Assembly: GCF_004138495.1 (NCBI RefSeq) | Contig: NZ_ML142859.1 | Span: 210,944-228,507 of the forward strand | DNA: 17,564 nt | Source of the DNA: Phytoactinopolyspora endophytica | GTDB lineage: Bacteria; Actinomycetota; Actinomycetes; Jiangellales; Jiangellaceae | Direction: 5' to 3' | Shown: piece after piece, positions 6,446 through 13,451 of the stretch | How positions within the stretch are numbered: position 1 is the stretch's first letter | How the letters are laid out: each line of letters opens with the position of its first letter | The notes under the pieces: generated by a model | What the model was told of the DNA's origin: nothing | Database searches by the model: none | Seen by the model: the letters and a program-made list of their open reading frames with translations, nothing else | Made by a program: the position numbers and the translations under genes

Positions 6446-7207
6446 ATGCCGGTACGTGTCGGCACGTCTGGGTGGCAATACCGAGATTGGCGCGGCGTCC
6501 TGTACCCCGATGGGCTTGCGCAGCGTCGCTGGTTCGAGCGCTACGTGGGCGCATTCGCGACCGTAGAGAGCAACAGCGCGTTCTACCGGCTGCCGAAGCA
6601 GGAGACGTTCGCGTCGTGGTGCGCCCAGATGCCGGACGACTTCACCATGGCGGTCAAGGCCAGCCGGTTTCTGACACACATCAAGCGCCTGCAGGATCCG
6701 GAGGAGCCGGTGCGCCGGTTCCTCGCCGCCGCGACCGGTTTGGCCGACCATCTCGGGCCGGTGCTGCTCCAACTGCCGCCGACGCTCCAGGTCGAGCCCA
6801 AACGCCTGGCCGCGTGCCTCGGCCGGTTTCCTCAGGGCATACGAGTCGCGGTTGAGCCCCGGCACGACTCGTGGTGGACCGACGACGTCCGGGCCGTGTT
6901 GACCGACCACGGTGCCGCGCTGTGCTGGGCCGACGCCAAAGGGCGACCGCAGACGCCGTTGTGGCGCACCACATCGTGGGGGTATCTGCGGCTACACCAG
7001 GGCGCCGCCGAACCGTGGCCGCGCTACGGCGATCAAGCGCTGCGGACCTGGGCCCAGCGGCTGGCGGACACCTGGTCCGACGAGGACGACATGTACGTGT
7101 ACTTCAACAATGACCCCGGCGGCGCGGCGGTGCGCAACGCCGTACGGTTCGCCGAGCTCGTCCGTGAGGCGGACTGCACCCCAACCCGCACCCCAGATCT
7201 GGCGTGA
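6446..7207 (+). CDS. DUF72 family protein (YecE-like TIM barrel)
   Basis: A 253-residue protein with the full DUF72 signature: GTSGWQYRDWRGVLYP (6-21), VESNSAFYRLP (40-50), FTMAVKASRFLTH near 66-78, EPRH (137-140), YLRLHQG near 180, and the C-terminal YVYFNNDPGGAAVRNA (218-233). The family is a TIM barrel found widely in bacteria and archaea. Biochemical function is not established, though a nuclease or metal-dependent hydrolase role has been suggested. Length is typical. The frame opens upstream to 6365, but conservation begins at ATG 6446, which fits a leaderless -10 box 6 nt before. The last nine codons lie inside the first copy of a 28-bp duplication, so the TRTPDLA tail is not expected to be conserved. 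Confidence 0.9.
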   Translation: MPVRVGTSGWQYRDWRGVLYPDGLAQRRWFERYVGAFATVESNSAFYRLPKQETFASWCAQMPDDFTMAVKASRFLTHIKRLQDPEEPVRRFLAAATGLADHLGPVLLQLPPTLQVEPKRLAACLGRFPQGIRVAVEPRHDSWWTDDVRAVLTDHGAALCWADAKGRPQTPLWRTTSWGYLRLHQGAAEPWPRYGDQALRTWAQRLADTWSDEDDMYVYFNNDPGGAAVRNAVRFAELVREADCTPTRTPDLA

Positions 7208-7241
7208 CACGAGCCGCACCCCGGATCTGGCGTTCACAGAG
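7186..7241. repeat. Imperfect 28-bp tandem duplication across convergent stop codons
   Basis: Two adjacent 28-bp units (7186-7213 and 7214-7241) match at 22 positions. The first 20 bases of each differ only once (CCGCACCCC[A/G]GATCTGGCGT). Unit 1 contains the DUF72 stop, and unit 2 contains the stop of the regulator gene. The CCAGATCTGG core of unit 1 is a 10-bp palindrome and may aid termination. Confidence 0.65.
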
Positions 7242-10200
7242 CGGGGAGCCCTAGCTGCGCACGTAGGTCGGCGGCTTGACGTCGAGCGGACGCGGCGCGG
7301 TGCCGGTCGCCGTCATCGCAGCGTTCGTCCAGCGCACGTGCGAGCGCCAGCAGGCTGCGGGCCTGGAACGGCCGGGCGCGGATCCGCTCGTGCTGGGAGG
7401 CCGCCTGGTCCAGCCAGTCGACGGCCTGATCGGCGTCGCCGCAGGTGAGGGCGAGCAACCCCAACGCGTGTGAGACGGATCCCCGGCAGGCCGCGACCCG
7501 TCCGGCGACGGCGAGGTTGCCTGCGTACGGCTCCAGCGCCATGGCGAGCGGGCGGGCCACGTCGGCGTGGTCCAGCTCCGCGACCGTCTCAGCGAGCAGG
7601 CAACACCCGACAAGCCAGTGGTCGTCGGGCGGCGACTGGGCGAGCAACTCCTGACACAGTGCCTCCGCCTCGCGTGGCTCGACGTCGTTCAGCAAGGCGA
7701 GACAGCGCCAGACCAGCACCCGCGGGAAGCGTTCCACCATCTCGGCGAGCTTGGCCGCACGGTAGCGGCGCGCGACCGGGTGGAACTCGCGCAGGTCGGT
7801 GATCTCCTCGGCGAAGAGCAGGCCGATGGCAAGCTCAGGTGCGTGCTGTGAGGAGTCCTGGGCGGACAACGCCAGCTCGTCAGCATCCTCGAACCGTCCA
7901 GCCAGCAAGGCGCGCACATATCGGTAGACCGTGGCGTACCACTGGAACTCCGGGTGGTCACGTAGATCGGCGGCCTCGTTGAGGAGTTCGATCTCGGCGT
8001 CCATGTTGTCGACATCACCGGCGTGCAGTAGTCCCACCGCATGCGTCGCGCGCCCGGCCAGCTCCAACTGGGTCTCGCCGGATCGGCGAGCGAGGCCGGT
8101 GATCTGCCGGGCGAGCGCGATCTGCCGGTGCCAGGCACCCGGACCCCGGTTGACGTAGCACTGTGCGTAGAGTGCGTGCGCGCGGGCACCGGGGTCGTCG
8201 AGGTCGTCAGCGAGCTCCACGGCCTCGTCGGCGAGGCGGAGACTCTTGTCTCGGTCGGGTGACCAGTACAGTTCGGTCGACAGCCGCGCCAGCAGCCGCG
8301 CCCGAGTCGCACTGGGCTCGTCGCCGTGGGCGCCGAGTGCCTCTTCCAGCAACGCGACCCGCTTCGACTGAGCCACCCCGAACAGCATGCCCGCCATGGA
8401 GGCGCCCAGCGCGGCACGGGCCAGCTGGTCCGGGTCACGCGTGGCACGTGCCATCGACATGGCCTCCTCGTACGCACCTTGGGCGACGGTGAACGCCCCG
8501 CTGCGCGCGTGTAACCGAGCCAAGGCGAGCGCCAGCGTCAGCTGGTGGCCGGTCTCCTCGACGTTGTCCACGGTGGACGCCAGCGCCGCCCGGAGATCGC
8601 CGGTGACCAGAGTGAACTCGTCTCGCCATGGGCCGCCCGCGTCCAGCCGGTGGGTCAGCTCGGCCGCGGTGGAGCTGGCCCAGCGTAGATGGCGACGGCG
8701 AACGACACCTTCCTCGCCGCTCGCGGCGAGCTGCTCGCGTGCATAACTGCGCACCACGCCGAGCATCCGCCACCGGCTGCCCGCCGACGTGTGCACGTGA
8801 ACGAGCAGGTGCTTGTCGGTCAACCTGCCCACCAGGTCCGCCACACCTGACCGGCTGGAGGCTGCCGCCCCTTCCTCACCGGCGACGGCCGTCGCCGCAG
8901 CGAGATCGAAGGTTCCAGCGAAGACACCCATCTGCTGGAACAGTGCCTGCTCCTCGCCGTGCAGAAGATCGTGGCCCCAATCCAGGACTGCCCGGAGCGA
9001 GCGGTGCCGTTCGGTGCGGCTGTGTGCTCCGACCAGGAGCCGAAGTCGATCGTCCAGGCCGGCGAGCAGCCCGTCGATCCCCAGCGACGCACACCGCGCC
9101 GCGGCCAGCTCGATGGCGAGCGGCAGGCCGTCACACCGGGTGCACACCTCACTGACCAGCGCGGGGTCGGCGTCGAACTCCGGCTCGACCGCACGCACTC
9201 GGTCCAGGAAGAGTGCTGACGCGTCGGACCCTTTGGCATCGCCGGTACCTGGGTCGAGCACAGGCAACGTCGGTACCGAGAACACCCGTTCGCCGTCGGC
9301 TCCGAGCCGCTCCCGGCTGGTCGAGAGCACCACGACCCGTGGGCACGCTGCAACCATGCGCTCGACGAATGGCCCGACGGCCGGTACGACGTGCTCGCAG
9401 TTGTCCAGCACCAGCAGGATTCGTGCCGCGCCGACGTGTTGGTGCAGGGCGTCTTCGATCGGGAGCTTGTGCTGCTCGACGATTCCCGCGGCTGAGGCCA
9501 CGGTCTCGATCACGAACTCCGGCCCCACAGGGGCGAGATCGGCGAAGATCGAGCCCTGCGGGAATTCCGGCGCAGCGCTCTGTGCGGCTGCGATCGCAAG
9601 GCGGGTCTTGCCGACGCCACCTGGTCCGGCGACGGTGACGATGCGATGCTGATCCAGCAGGGTGGTGAGCCTCGCCAGCTCTTCGCGCCTGCCGACGAAC
9701 GTCGTCGTCTGCGGGGCCGGAATGCCCGAGTGCCCGCCCGCCGCGGTCACTAGGTGCGCCTTGCCGGGCGGCGGCCGGCCTGCTTCGGCCCGTGGCGGTC
9801 GAAGTTCGAGCGACGTGTCGTGGGTCAGGATCGCCGTCTCGAGCCGGCGCAGCTCAGGGCTGGGTTCCACACCGAGCTCATCCGCGAGCACGTCCCGCGC
9901 GCGATGATACGCCCGCAGCGCGTCGCCTTGGCGGCCAGCGCGGAAGAACGCGAGACACAGCTGGCACCATCGCCGCTCCCGGAGCGGTGTGTCGGCGACG
10001 GCTGCTTCCAGCTCGCCGACGAGCTCGGCCGCGTGCCCGGATGACAGCAGTACGTCGACCCGGTCGTCGACCGCGGACTCGTGCGCTTCGATCCATCGCG
10101 TGACCTCTGCCCGTGCCCGAGGCGTCGCAGGCAGCTCCGGCGGGCCGCGCCAGAGGCCTAGTGCTTCGTCGAAATGCGCGATGGCCGCCTCGTGCGCTCC

Positions 10201-10554
10201 CTCCCGGGTGCAGTCGCGGGCCGTCTGGATGAGCCGGGTGAACGCCTCCGCGTCGGTGTCATCAGTGGCCAGAAGCCACCCGGTACCGCGGGTGAGCACG
10301 ATGCCGTCGCCAAGCGTGCGTCGCAGCGTCGAGATGTGTGTCTGCAGGGCCTTGTGTGCAGTGGGTGGGAAGTCGTCTCCCCAGAGCATCGACTGCAGGA
10401 CGTCACCGGGGAGCATCGTCCTGGGCTGGAGACCGAGCACGCTGAGCAGCACCCGCGGCTTGGCACCCGGAACCGTCAAACGTTCACCGGCGAGGTGTAT
10501 ATCCAGCGGCCCGAGTACACGGATATCGATCATCTGAGGAACGCTCATGCTCAC
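7234..10554 (-). CDS. Large SARP-type transcriptional regulator (AfsR/DnrI family) with NB-ARC and TPR-like regions
   Basis: An 1106-residue one-protein regulator. An OmpR-like winged-helix DNA-binding domain spans about 8-95 (IDIRVLGPLDIHLAGERL; HKALQTHISTLRRTLG). The bacterial transcriptional activation domain follows at about 100-245 (WRGPPELP; AYHRARDVLADELGVEPSPELRRLE). Next is an NB-ARC/STAND ATPase: FVGRREEL (286-293), Walker A AGPGGVGKT (309-317), Walker B LLVLDN (380-385), STSRERL (411-417) and GLPLA (476-480). A winged-helix segment comes next, and the remaining roughly 450 residues are Ala/Leu-rich helical repeats of TPR type. Such proteins activate secondary-metabolite genes, with ATP switching and the repeats sensing signals. 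No biosynthetic cluster is in the window. GTG 10554 or ATG 10548 may be the true start. The promoter carries heptamers of the type SARPs bind. Confidence 0.93.
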   Translation of the reverse strand: MSMSVPQMIDIRVLGPLDIHLAGERLTVPGAKPRVLLSVLGLQPRTMLPGDVLQSMLWGDDFPPTAHKALQTHISTLRRTLGDGIVLTRGTGWLLATDDTDAEAFTRLIQTARDCTREGAHEAAIAHFDEALGLWRGPPELPATPRARAEVTRWIEAHESAVDDRVDVLLSSGHAAELVGELEAAVADTPLRERRWCQLCLAFFRAGRQGDALRAYHRARDVLADELGVEPSPELRRLETAILTHDTSLELRPPRAEAGRPPPGKAHLVTAAGGHSGIPAPQTTTFVGRREELARLTTLLDQHRIVTVAGPGGVGKTRLAIAAAQSAAPEFPQGSIFADLAPVGPEFVIETVASAAGIVEQHKLPIEDALHQHVGAARILLVLDNCEHVVPAVGPFVERMVAACPRVVVLSTSRERLGADGERVFSVPTLPVLDPGTGDAKGSDASALFLDRVRAVEPEFDADPALVSEVCTRCDGLPLAIELAAARCASLGIDGLLAGLDDRLRLLVGAHSRTERHRSLRAVLDWGHDLLHGEEQALFQQMGVFAGTFDLAAATAVAGEEGAAASSRSGVADLVGRLTDKHLLVHVHTSAGSRWRMLGVVRSYAREQLAASGEEGVVRRRHLRWASSTAAELTHRLDAGGPWRDEFTLVTGDLRAALASTVDNVEETGHQLTLALALARLHARSGAFTVAQGAYEEAMSMARATRDPDQLARAALGASMAGMLFGVAQSKRVALLEEALGAHGDEPSATRARLLARLSTELYWSPDRDKSLRLADEAVELADDLDDPGARAHALYAQCYVNRGPGAWHRQIALARQITGLARRSGETQLELAGRATHAVGLLHAGDVDNMDAEIELLNEAADLRDHPEFQWYATVYRYVRALLAGRFEDADELALSAQDSSQHAPELAIGLLFAEEITDLREFHPVARRYRAAKLAEMVERFPRVLVWRCLALLNDVEPREAEALCQELLAQSPPDDHWLVGCCLLAETVAELDHADVARPLAMALEPYAGNLAVAGRVAACRGSVSHALGLLALTCGDADQAVDWLDQAASQHERIRARPFQARSLLALARALDERCDDGDRHRAASARRQAADLRAQLGLPAL

Positions 10555-10571
10555 CAGTCCCGGGTGGCGTT

Positions 10572-10614
10572 ACGTTCAGGATGCTCTTTACCCGGCCTTG
10601 ACCGGTTCTTGACC
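10572..10614 (-). promoter_or_regulatory. SARP box: three heptamers at 11-bp period, plus -10
   Basis: Read on the minus strand: GGTCAAG (10614-10608), AACC, GGTCAAG (10603-10597), GCCG, GGTAAAG (10592-10586), then 8 nt and GAACGT (10577-10572) as a -10 hexamer. Two heptamers are identical and the third differs by one base. Heptameric direct repeats at 11-bp period, ending 8 bp upstream of the -10, are the known operator layout for SARPs. Position implies that the regulator controls its own gene. Confidence 0.65.
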
Positions 10615-10652
10615 TCCTGCCGAGACAGTATCGCACGGGGGAATCGAGCTGG

Positions 10653-10719
10653 TGGCTGTGGCGACCGGCCGGTCCGAGCCAGGGGGGCCTCGACAGGCTC
10701 GACCGGTTCGCCACAGCCA
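10653..10719. repeat. Large inverted repeat with 12-bp perfect outer arms
   Basis: TGGCTGTGGCGA (10653-10664) pairs perfectly with TCGCCACAGCCA (10708-10719). The pairing continues imperfectly inwards: CCGG (10665-10668) with CCGG (10703-10706), and GAGCC (10676-10680) with GGCTC (10696-10700), around a G-rich loop. It sits between divergent promoters, where a terminator is not expected. Confidence 0.55.
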
Positions 10720-10866
10720 ACAGCCTCGGTGCGTTCTTCGGGCCCGTTTCGCCCGCCGTCCGGACTGGCATCGGCTGGTCATGCTGCGACCCGGTCATGG
10801 TGGACTCTTGCTCATCCGGTGTGTCCGGACAGGAAAACCCTCTCAAGGGGGCGCTCTATCACGCAG

Positions 10867-10926
10867 GAGTCGCTTATAAGTGAGTCACATGTAATAGAGT
10901 CATGTGTAGTAGAGTAAGTCTGTGAT
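10867..10926 (+). repeat. Four 15-bp tandem units starting GAGT, at the ATPase promoter
   Basis: Units are GAGTCGCTTATAAGT (10867-10881), GAGTCACATGTAATA (10882-10896), GAGTCATGTGTAGTA (10897-10911) and the weaker GAGTAAGTCTGTGAT (10912-10926). Units 2 and 3 match at 12 of 15 positions, and units 1 and 2 at 10. CACATG and CATGTG in units 2 and 3 also form a dyad. The array ends over the start codon, so bound protein would control this promoter. Confidence 0.55.
10910..10915 (+). promoter_or_regulatory. -10 box for a leaderless ATPase mRNA
   Basis: TAGAGT ends 6 nt before GTG 10922, with no ribosome site. It spans the border of tandem units 3 and 4. No clear -35, so an activator may be needed. 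Confidence 0.4.
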
Positions 10927-12337
10927 CCGCATCGTCGATCGTGAAGACGAACTCGCCGCCCTCGGTGCTGTGCTGAACGAGCGTCCAGCCCTTGTGGTGC
11001 TGCGCGGTCGCCGTCGTGTAGGCAAGAGCTTTCTGCTGTCCGCCGCGTTCGCTGGGCAGCGGGTACTTGGGCTCCAGGCGGACGAGCAAGATGAGCAGGG
11101 GCATCTCAGTCTCTTCGCGCAAGAGGCGGCGCGGATGCTTCCGGGGGAGCCGCCGCTGACGTTTCACACATGGGATGACGCGCTGCGCTTTGTGGATGCA
11201 CAGGCGAGATCTGAGCCCCTGTGTCTCGTACTGGATGAGTTCCAGTGGCTATGCCGTGCGCAGCCGGCACTCCCATCGATCGTGCAACGTTACTGGGACT
11301 TATGGGAGCGTGAGCAGGTCCCCATCGTCGTCGCACTTGCCGGTAGCGCTCTGTCCTTCATGGAAGGGCTGCTCGACCATGACTCCCCGCTCTACGGGCG
11401 GGCAACCTACCGGCCGCTGTTGGAGCCGTTGGACTACCGGTGTGCGGCCGGGTTTACCACGAGCACCGAAGCCGAGTACCTCCTCAGGCGGTTCGCCATT
11501 GTGGGTGGCACGCCGCAGTACCAGATGTGGGCTATGGATCTGCCGCTGGAGGAACTCGTCTCAGGGCGGATCCTGACCCGTGGCCGCCCACTCTACGATG
11601 AGCCGCTGCACCTCCTCCGGGAAGGCGAGGGGATCCGCTCTCCTGGGAGCTACCTCTCCGTTCTCTGGTCGATCGCTCGTGGCGACACTCGGTTCAACCA
11701 GATCGCCAACCGCACCGGATCCAGCCCGGCAGGCCTGACGAGATTGCTCGAACGACTCGAGGAGCTCGGATACATCGAGATGCGTGTACCCAGCGACCCT
11801 AAGGAACAGCGCGGCCGCGGGACCTATCGGATCGCAGACCCGTACTTCCGGTTCTGGTACCGCTACGTGTTCCCGAACCGGAGCCGTCTCGAGTTCGGCA
11901 GGGTCGATGAGGTCGCGTCGGAGGTCACAGCCGACCTGGACAACCACATGGGTCATGTGTTCGAGGACTGCTGTCGCGTCTGGCTATCGCGATACGCGTC
12001 CGACGACGTGATGGGTGGGTTCGACGGCATCGGTGCCTGGTGGACCCGTGATGGCCAGACAGAGGTCGATATCGCAGTCCATCGCGCTCACCGTTACACG
12101 CTGCTGGGCTCGGTCAAGTGGAAAGCCATCGTCGACGAGCGCGTGCTGGACGGCCTCGAAGCCGCCCGGGAACAGTTGGGCCCGCGCGCTGCGCGTGCAC
12201 GACTCATCCTGTTCGCCAGGCGAGGCTTCACCGAGCGGCTCCGAGAGCGGGCGGAACGTGAGGACGTCGCCCTGGTCACGGCTGCCGACTTGTTCGCCGA
12301 CACCGCTGATACGGGAGACCGCCGCTCGGCCAAGTGA
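10922..12337 (+). CDS. ATP-binding protein of the COG1672/DUF234 type (ATPase_2 + wHTH + nuclease-like C-terminus)
   Basis: A 471-residue STAND/AAA-like ATPase. Walker A GRRRVGKS is at 29-36, Walker B CLVLDEFQW at 101-109, sensor segment VALAGS at 137-142, and LYGR at 157-160. The family motif VGGTPQY is at 194-200. A winged-helix segment follows at about 245-300 (FNQIANRTGSSPAGLTRLLERLEELGYI), then YRIADPYFRFWYRY at 302-315, the DUF234 hallmark. The C-terminus has a PD-(D/E)XK-like pattern with Glu348, Asp383 (EVDIAV) and Lys399, but the usual GECKW is GSVKW, so one catalytic acid is Ser397. Cellular role of the family is not established. Codon use looks less G/C-biased than neighbours, hinting at transfer. 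GTG 10922 is chosen from the leaderless -10 box. Confidence 0.9.
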   Translation: MIRIVDREDELAALGAVLNERPALVVLRGRRRVGKSFLLSAAFAGQRVLGLQADEQDEQGHLSLFAQEAARMLPGEPPLTFHTWDDALRFVDAQARSEPLCLVLDEFQWLCRAQPALPSIVQRYWDLWEREQVPIVVALAGSALSFMEGLLDHDSPLYGRATYRPLLEPLDYRCAAGFTTSTEAEYLLRRFAIVGGTPQYQMWAMDLPLEELVSGRILTRGRPLYDEPLHLLREGEGIRSPGSYLSVLWSIARGDTRFNQIANRTGSSPAGLTRLLERLEELGYIEMRVPSDPKEQRGRGTYRIADPYFRFWYRYVFPNRSRLEFGRVDEVASEVTADLDNHMGHVFEDCCRVWLSRYASDDVMGGFDGIGAWWTRDGQTEVDIAVHRAHRYTLLGSVKWKAIVDERVLDGLEAAREQLGPRAARARLILFARRGFTERLRERAEREDVALVTAADLFADTADTGDRRSAK

Positions 12338-12359
12338 CGGCCGTCCGGATTCAAACCGG
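12336..12359. terminator. Short palindromes between convergent ATPase and oxidoreductase stops
   Basis: GACGGCCGTC (12336-12345) overlaps the ATPase stop. CCGG-ATTCAAA-CCGG follows at 12345-12359. They could end transcription from both sides, though the stems are short and no T-run follows. The second stem-loop also looks like a tRNA T-arm on the minus strand. Confidence 0.3.
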
Positions 12360-12360
12360 T

Positions 12361-13245
12361 CTAGGCGGAAAGGTCACTGAGCCTCGGGACGGCCGGGGCA
12401 CAGGCCTTCTCGATCCAAGCGGCGGGCTCGGAGTCCGGCGGGATCACGTTGATCTGCTGTACGCCGAGACGTGCGTACTGGGCGACCGCCTCTACGAAGC
12501 CGTCGACGTCTCCGTTGTCCAGGTGTGGACCCCGGTACACGGCCGTCTTCTTGATCTCCGCGTAGTCTCGGCCGACATCGTCGCAGTGCCTGCGGAGCAC
12601 GTCGAGCTTGTGCGCGACGTCGGCCGGCGAGGACGCGAACAGGTTGCATGCGTCGGCGTACTGCGCGACCAGCCGCAGCGTCTTCTTCTCGCCCCCGCCT
12701 CCGATGAGGATCGGCGGGTGCGGCCGGCTGACCGGCTGCGGCGTGTTGATGGTCTCGGCCAGCTGGTAGTGCTTGCCGTCGTACGGCCCGTTGTTCTCCG
12801 GGTCCCACATCTGCCGACAGATCTGCAGCGTCTCTTCCAGCCGCTCGAACCGCTCGGCGACGGGTGGGAACGGCACGCCGAGGCCCTGATGTTCGCGTTC
12901 GTACCAGGCGGCGCCGATCCCGAAGATGGCACGGCCGGAGGACAGGACGTCGAGCGTGGCCGCGATCTTGGCGAGCAGCCCTGGGTGACGGTACGTGACA
13001 CCGCCAACCAGCAGCCCGAGCTGGACGTCGGAGGTGTGCGCGGCCAGGTAGCCGAGCGTGGTGTACCCCTCGAGCATCCCGTCTTCGGCGACTCCGAGCG
13101 CCTCGAGCTGGAAGAAGTGGTCCATGACCGACAGCCAGGCTATGCCGGCCCGGTCGGCGGCCTCTCCAGCTCGGGCAAGCTCAGGAGCGAGCCCCACCGG
13201 TCCGTCTGGGTGGTCGAACCTAACGATGTGAACAGCGAGTTCCAC
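12361..13245 (-). CDS. LLM-class F420-dependent oxidoreductase, Rv1855c-like
   Basis: A 294-residue luciferase-like TIM barrel. Family features include MELAVHIVRF at the N-terminus, MDHFFQLEALG (41-51), EGYTTLGYLAAHT (59-71), GGVTYRHPGLLAKIAATLDVLS (81-102), GIGAAWYEREHQGLGVPFP (109-127) and ILIGGGGEKKTLRL further on. The TYRHP and GAAWYEREH blocks are those of the F420-dependent Rv1855c subgroup, so reduced F420 rather than FMN is the expected cofactor; the substrate is unknown. GTG 13245 has GAGGAG 8 nt upstream. The frame stays open to 13563, but that part covers the intergenic region and the permease shadow. It is a separate unit downstream of the ABC operon in the same direction, with 206 bp between, and converges on the ATPase. 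Confidence 0.92.
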   Translation of the reverse strand: MELAVHIVRFDHPDGPVGLAPELARAGEAADRAGIAWLSVMDHFFQLEALGVAEDGMLEGYTTLGYLAAHTSDVQLGLLVGGVTYRHPGLLAKIAATLDVLSSGRAIFGIGAAWYEREHQGLGVPFPPVAERFERLEETLQICRQMWDPENNGPYDGKHYQLAETINTPQPVSRPHPPILIGGGGEKKTLRLVAQYADACNLFASSPADVAHKLDVLRRHCDDVGRDYAEIKKTAVYRGPHLDNGDVDGFVEAVAQYARLGVQQINVIPPDSEPAAWIEKACAPAVPRLSDLSA

Positions 13246-13253
13246 TATGGGTG

Positions 13254-13259
13254 CTCCTC
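13254..13259 (-). promoter_or_regulatory. Ribosome binding site of the LLM oxidoreductase
   Basis: GAGGAG on the minus strand with 8-nt spacing to GTG 13245. It fixes the start despite a much longer open frame. Confidence 0.7.
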
Positions 13260-13363
13260 GTAATGGTGCGGTTCGGCGCCATGGACTACCTGCACGTGGG
13301 ATGACGCATTCAAGCCTTCGGTGGGCATGGCAGCGCTCGGCCGTGGGCTTGTATGGCGGAACC

Positions 13364-13434
13364 GGCTTTCGGATCGAAAGGCCTGTGGTCGTATGACCAC
13401 TGCTGACGACAGTACGAGTTCGAGCGCGCTCGAA
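13364..13434 (-). terminator. Three consecutive hairpins after the ABC operon
   Basis: In the order the transcript meets them: TTCGAGCGCGCTCGAA (13434-13419, perfect 16-bp palindrome, 17 nt after the permease stop), GTGGTC-4 nt-GACCAC (13400-13385), and CTTTCG-GAT-CGAAAG (13380-13366). They probably end or process the transporter mRNA and isolate the oxidoreductase gene. No T-tract is present. Confidence 0.45.
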
Positions 13435-13451
13435 GTCAAGCCACTGCGGCC

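Larger units (their letters stand above)
10555..10921. other. 367-bp divergent intergenic region
   Basis: The region lies between the SARP regulator and the ATPase gene. It holds, left to right, the SARP box (10572-10614), a large inverted repeat (10653-10719), a stretch of about 145 bp in which I see nothing firm, and 15-bp tandem repeats abutting the ATPase start. The right end is visibly richer in A/T than the rest of the window. I could support no gene here. Confidence 0.6.

Noticed and set aside
7186..7241. CRISPR-like repeat pair
   Set aside because: Two directly adjacent units without spacers and with no cas genes nearby; better seen as a tandem duplication.
8813..9652. 279-codon plus-strand frame inside the regulator region
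   Set aside because: Ser/Arg/Thr-rich shadow of the NB-ARC part of the SARP protein.
10652..10879. 75-codon plus-strand frame (and overlapping minus-strand frames) in the 367-bp intergenic region
   Set aside because: No ribosome site and no -10 at leaderless spacing, and it passes through the large inverted repeat. Composition is like random G/C-rich DNA.
12336..12410. Complete tRNA gene on the minus strand
   Set aside because: Only a T-arm-like stem-loop is present. The upstream part is oxidoreductase coding sequence and no anticodon or D arm or matching acceptor stem can be built.
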